64,000 nucleotides of DNA, from the NCBI RefSeq assembly GCF_900091955.1, contig NZ_FMDF01000034.1:20954-84953 (forward strand). The letters run 5' to 3'. Shown piece by piece: positions 63,113 through 64,000 of the stretch. The position numbers and the translations under genes were made by a program. Every line of letters starts with the position of its first letter. Positions within the stretch are counted from its first letter, which is position 1. The DNA comes from Streptomyces sp. Ncost-T10-10d (lineage in GTDB: Bacteria; Actinomycetota; Actinomycetes; Streptomycetales; Streptomycetaceae). The notes under the pieces were generated by a model that saw only the letters and a list, made by a program, of their open reading frames with translations, had not been told where the DNA came from and searched no databases.

Positions 63113-64000
63113 ATGCTGCCCTGGACCCGTGCGCCGCGCACCCCACGTGCGCGGAGAACCCTCGCCGCACTGCTCCTCGCCGTCGCCGCAGTCGCCACCC
63201 CCACGGCCACTGCCGCTGCAGCCACCCCCACCGCCGCCACGGCCACCTCCCGTGGCTGGAACGACTACTCCTGCAAACCCTCCGCAGCCCACCCCCGCCC
63301 GGTCGTCCTGGTCCACGGAACCTTCGGGAACTCGATCGACAACTGGCTCGTCCTCGCCCCGTACCTGGTCAACCGGGGCTACTGCGTCTACTCGCTCGAC
63401 TACGGGCAGCTGCCCGGCGTGCCGCTCTTCAACGGCCTCGGCCCGATCGACAAGTCGGCCGGTCAGCTCGCCACGTTCGTCGACCGGGTGCTCGCCTCCA
63501 CCGGGGCGTCCGAGGCCGACATCGTCGGCCATTCCCAGGGCGGCATGATGCCCAACTACTACCTGAAGTTCCTCGGCGGTGCTGCCAAGGTGAACGCCCT
63601 GATCGGACTCGCGCCCGACAATCACGGCACCACCCTTCTCGGCCTGACGAAGCTGCTGCCGTACTTCCCGGGCGCCGAGGACCTGTTGAACGCCAACACG
63701 CCCGGTCTCGCCGACCAGGTGGCCGGATCCCCGTTCGTCACCAAACTCAACGCGGGCGGCGACACCGTGCCCGGAGTGCGCTACACGGTCATCGCGACCA
63801 GGTACGACGAGGTCGTGACCCCGTACCGTACGCAATTCCTGGACGGGCCGAACGTACGCAATGTCCTCCTCCAGGACCTGTGCCCGGTCGACCTGTCCGA
63901 GCATGTGGCGATCGGGACAGTCGACCGGATCGCCTACCACGAGGTGGCGAACGCCCTGGACCCCGCGCACGCCACCCCGACCACCTGTGCCTCCGTCATC
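63113..64000 (+). CDS. Secreted lipase, alpha/beta hydrolase (3' end outside window)
   Basis: 296 codons are visible and the frame is open at the window edge. Signal peptide: basic N-terminus (PRTPRARRTLAALLL) and Ala-rich core to about residue 37. The mature enzyme has VVLVHGTFGNSIDNW (oxyanion region), the nucleophile in IVGHSQGGMMPNYYL, an Asp in IATRYDEVVTP and a His in DLSEHVAIG, the class-2/LipA-type streptomycete lipase layout. Cys in GYCVYS, DLCPVD and TTCASV suggest disulfides. Confidence 0.92.
   Translation, partial: MLPWTRAPRTPRARRTLAALLLAVAAVATPTATAAAATPTAATATSRGWNDYSCKPSAAHPRPVVLVHGTFGNSIDNWLVLAPYLVNRGYCVYSLDYGQLPGVPLFNGLGPIDKSAGQLATFVDRVLASTGASEADIVGHSQGGMMPNYYLKFLGGAAKVNALIGLAPDNHGTTLLGLTKLLPYFPGAEDLLNANTPGLADQVAGSPFVTKLNAGGDTVPGVRYTVIATRYDEVVTPYRTQFLDGPNVRNVLLQDLCPVDLSEHVAIGTVDRIAYHEVANALDPAHATPTTCASVI

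Overview
The window is high-GC DNA with strong G/C bias in third codon positions, many GTG starts, and neighbouring genes joined by ATGA or GTGA overlaps. Both the gene content and the order (ald - parA - scpAB - pseudouridine synthase - aroH/tyrA - cmk - plsC - der ... sflA ... dnaE2/imuB - lipase) point to a Streptomyces chromosome. From memory this order resembles S. coelicolor around SCO1773 down to SCO1735; no alignment was run.

Region 1 (1-6.3 kb) holds alanine dehydrogenase, then a chromosome-organisation operon (ParA-like ATPase, a small putative ribbon-helix-helix protein, ScpA, ScpB) ending in an RluB-type pseudouridine synthase. Region 2 (6.3-11.5 kb) is an NAD-salvage operon behind a 17-bp palindrome that suits NrtR: PnuC and NadR in one frame, the Nudix-type regulator NrtR, an ADP-ribosylglycohydrolase and an RlaP-type nucleotidyltransferase, with a second RlaP paralogue facing it. 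A 1,109-aa repeat-rich protein follows.

Region 3 (15.3-30.5 kb) is mostly conserved core: AroH, TyrA, Cmk, an acyltransferase, Der, two actinobacterial proteins of unknown function, a glycosyltransferase pair, a WYL regulator, a small I78-type inhibitor, a PAP2 phosphatase, an MFS exporter, an acyl-CoA dehydrogenase and the SepF-like SflA. A DUF5685 protein with a Cys-rich tail follows, broken by two homopolymer indels.

Region 4 (32-42.3 kb) looks like a sulfur-scavenging locus: two binding proteins (one frameshifted), two permeases, one ATPase, an FAD/NAD(P)-binding protein, two LLM-class flavin monooxygenases and a DUF1684 protein. A 23-aa leader peptide of the kind that precedes streptomycete sulfur genes lies ahead of the divergent binding-protein gene.

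Region 5 (42.4-58 kb) is accessory. It carries a secreted serine protease, a SLOG protein facing a double-SLATT membrane protein, and a complete FxSxx-COOH cyclophane RiPP locus: precursor FxsA, radical SAM maturase FxsB with a degenerate HExxH segment, TIR-like FxsC, and a 1,311-aa ParA-like/TIR-like/NB-ARC/TPR protein. After it come an alpha/beta hydrolase, an XRE + DUF397 pair, a septum-formation lipoprotein, a TnpB relic and an unknown gene. The SLOG/SLATT + FxSxx block is the best candidate here for an incompletely described signalling or conflict system.

Region 6 (58.3-64 kb) is an SOS mutagenesis cassette (LexA box, DnaE2, ImuB-like) followed by a secreted lipase cut by the window edge. 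No tRNA, rRNA or CRISPR array was seen. Three loci (DUF5685, the second binding protein, and possibly pnuC-nadR) show homopolymer-type indels, so sequence accuracy should be kept in mind.
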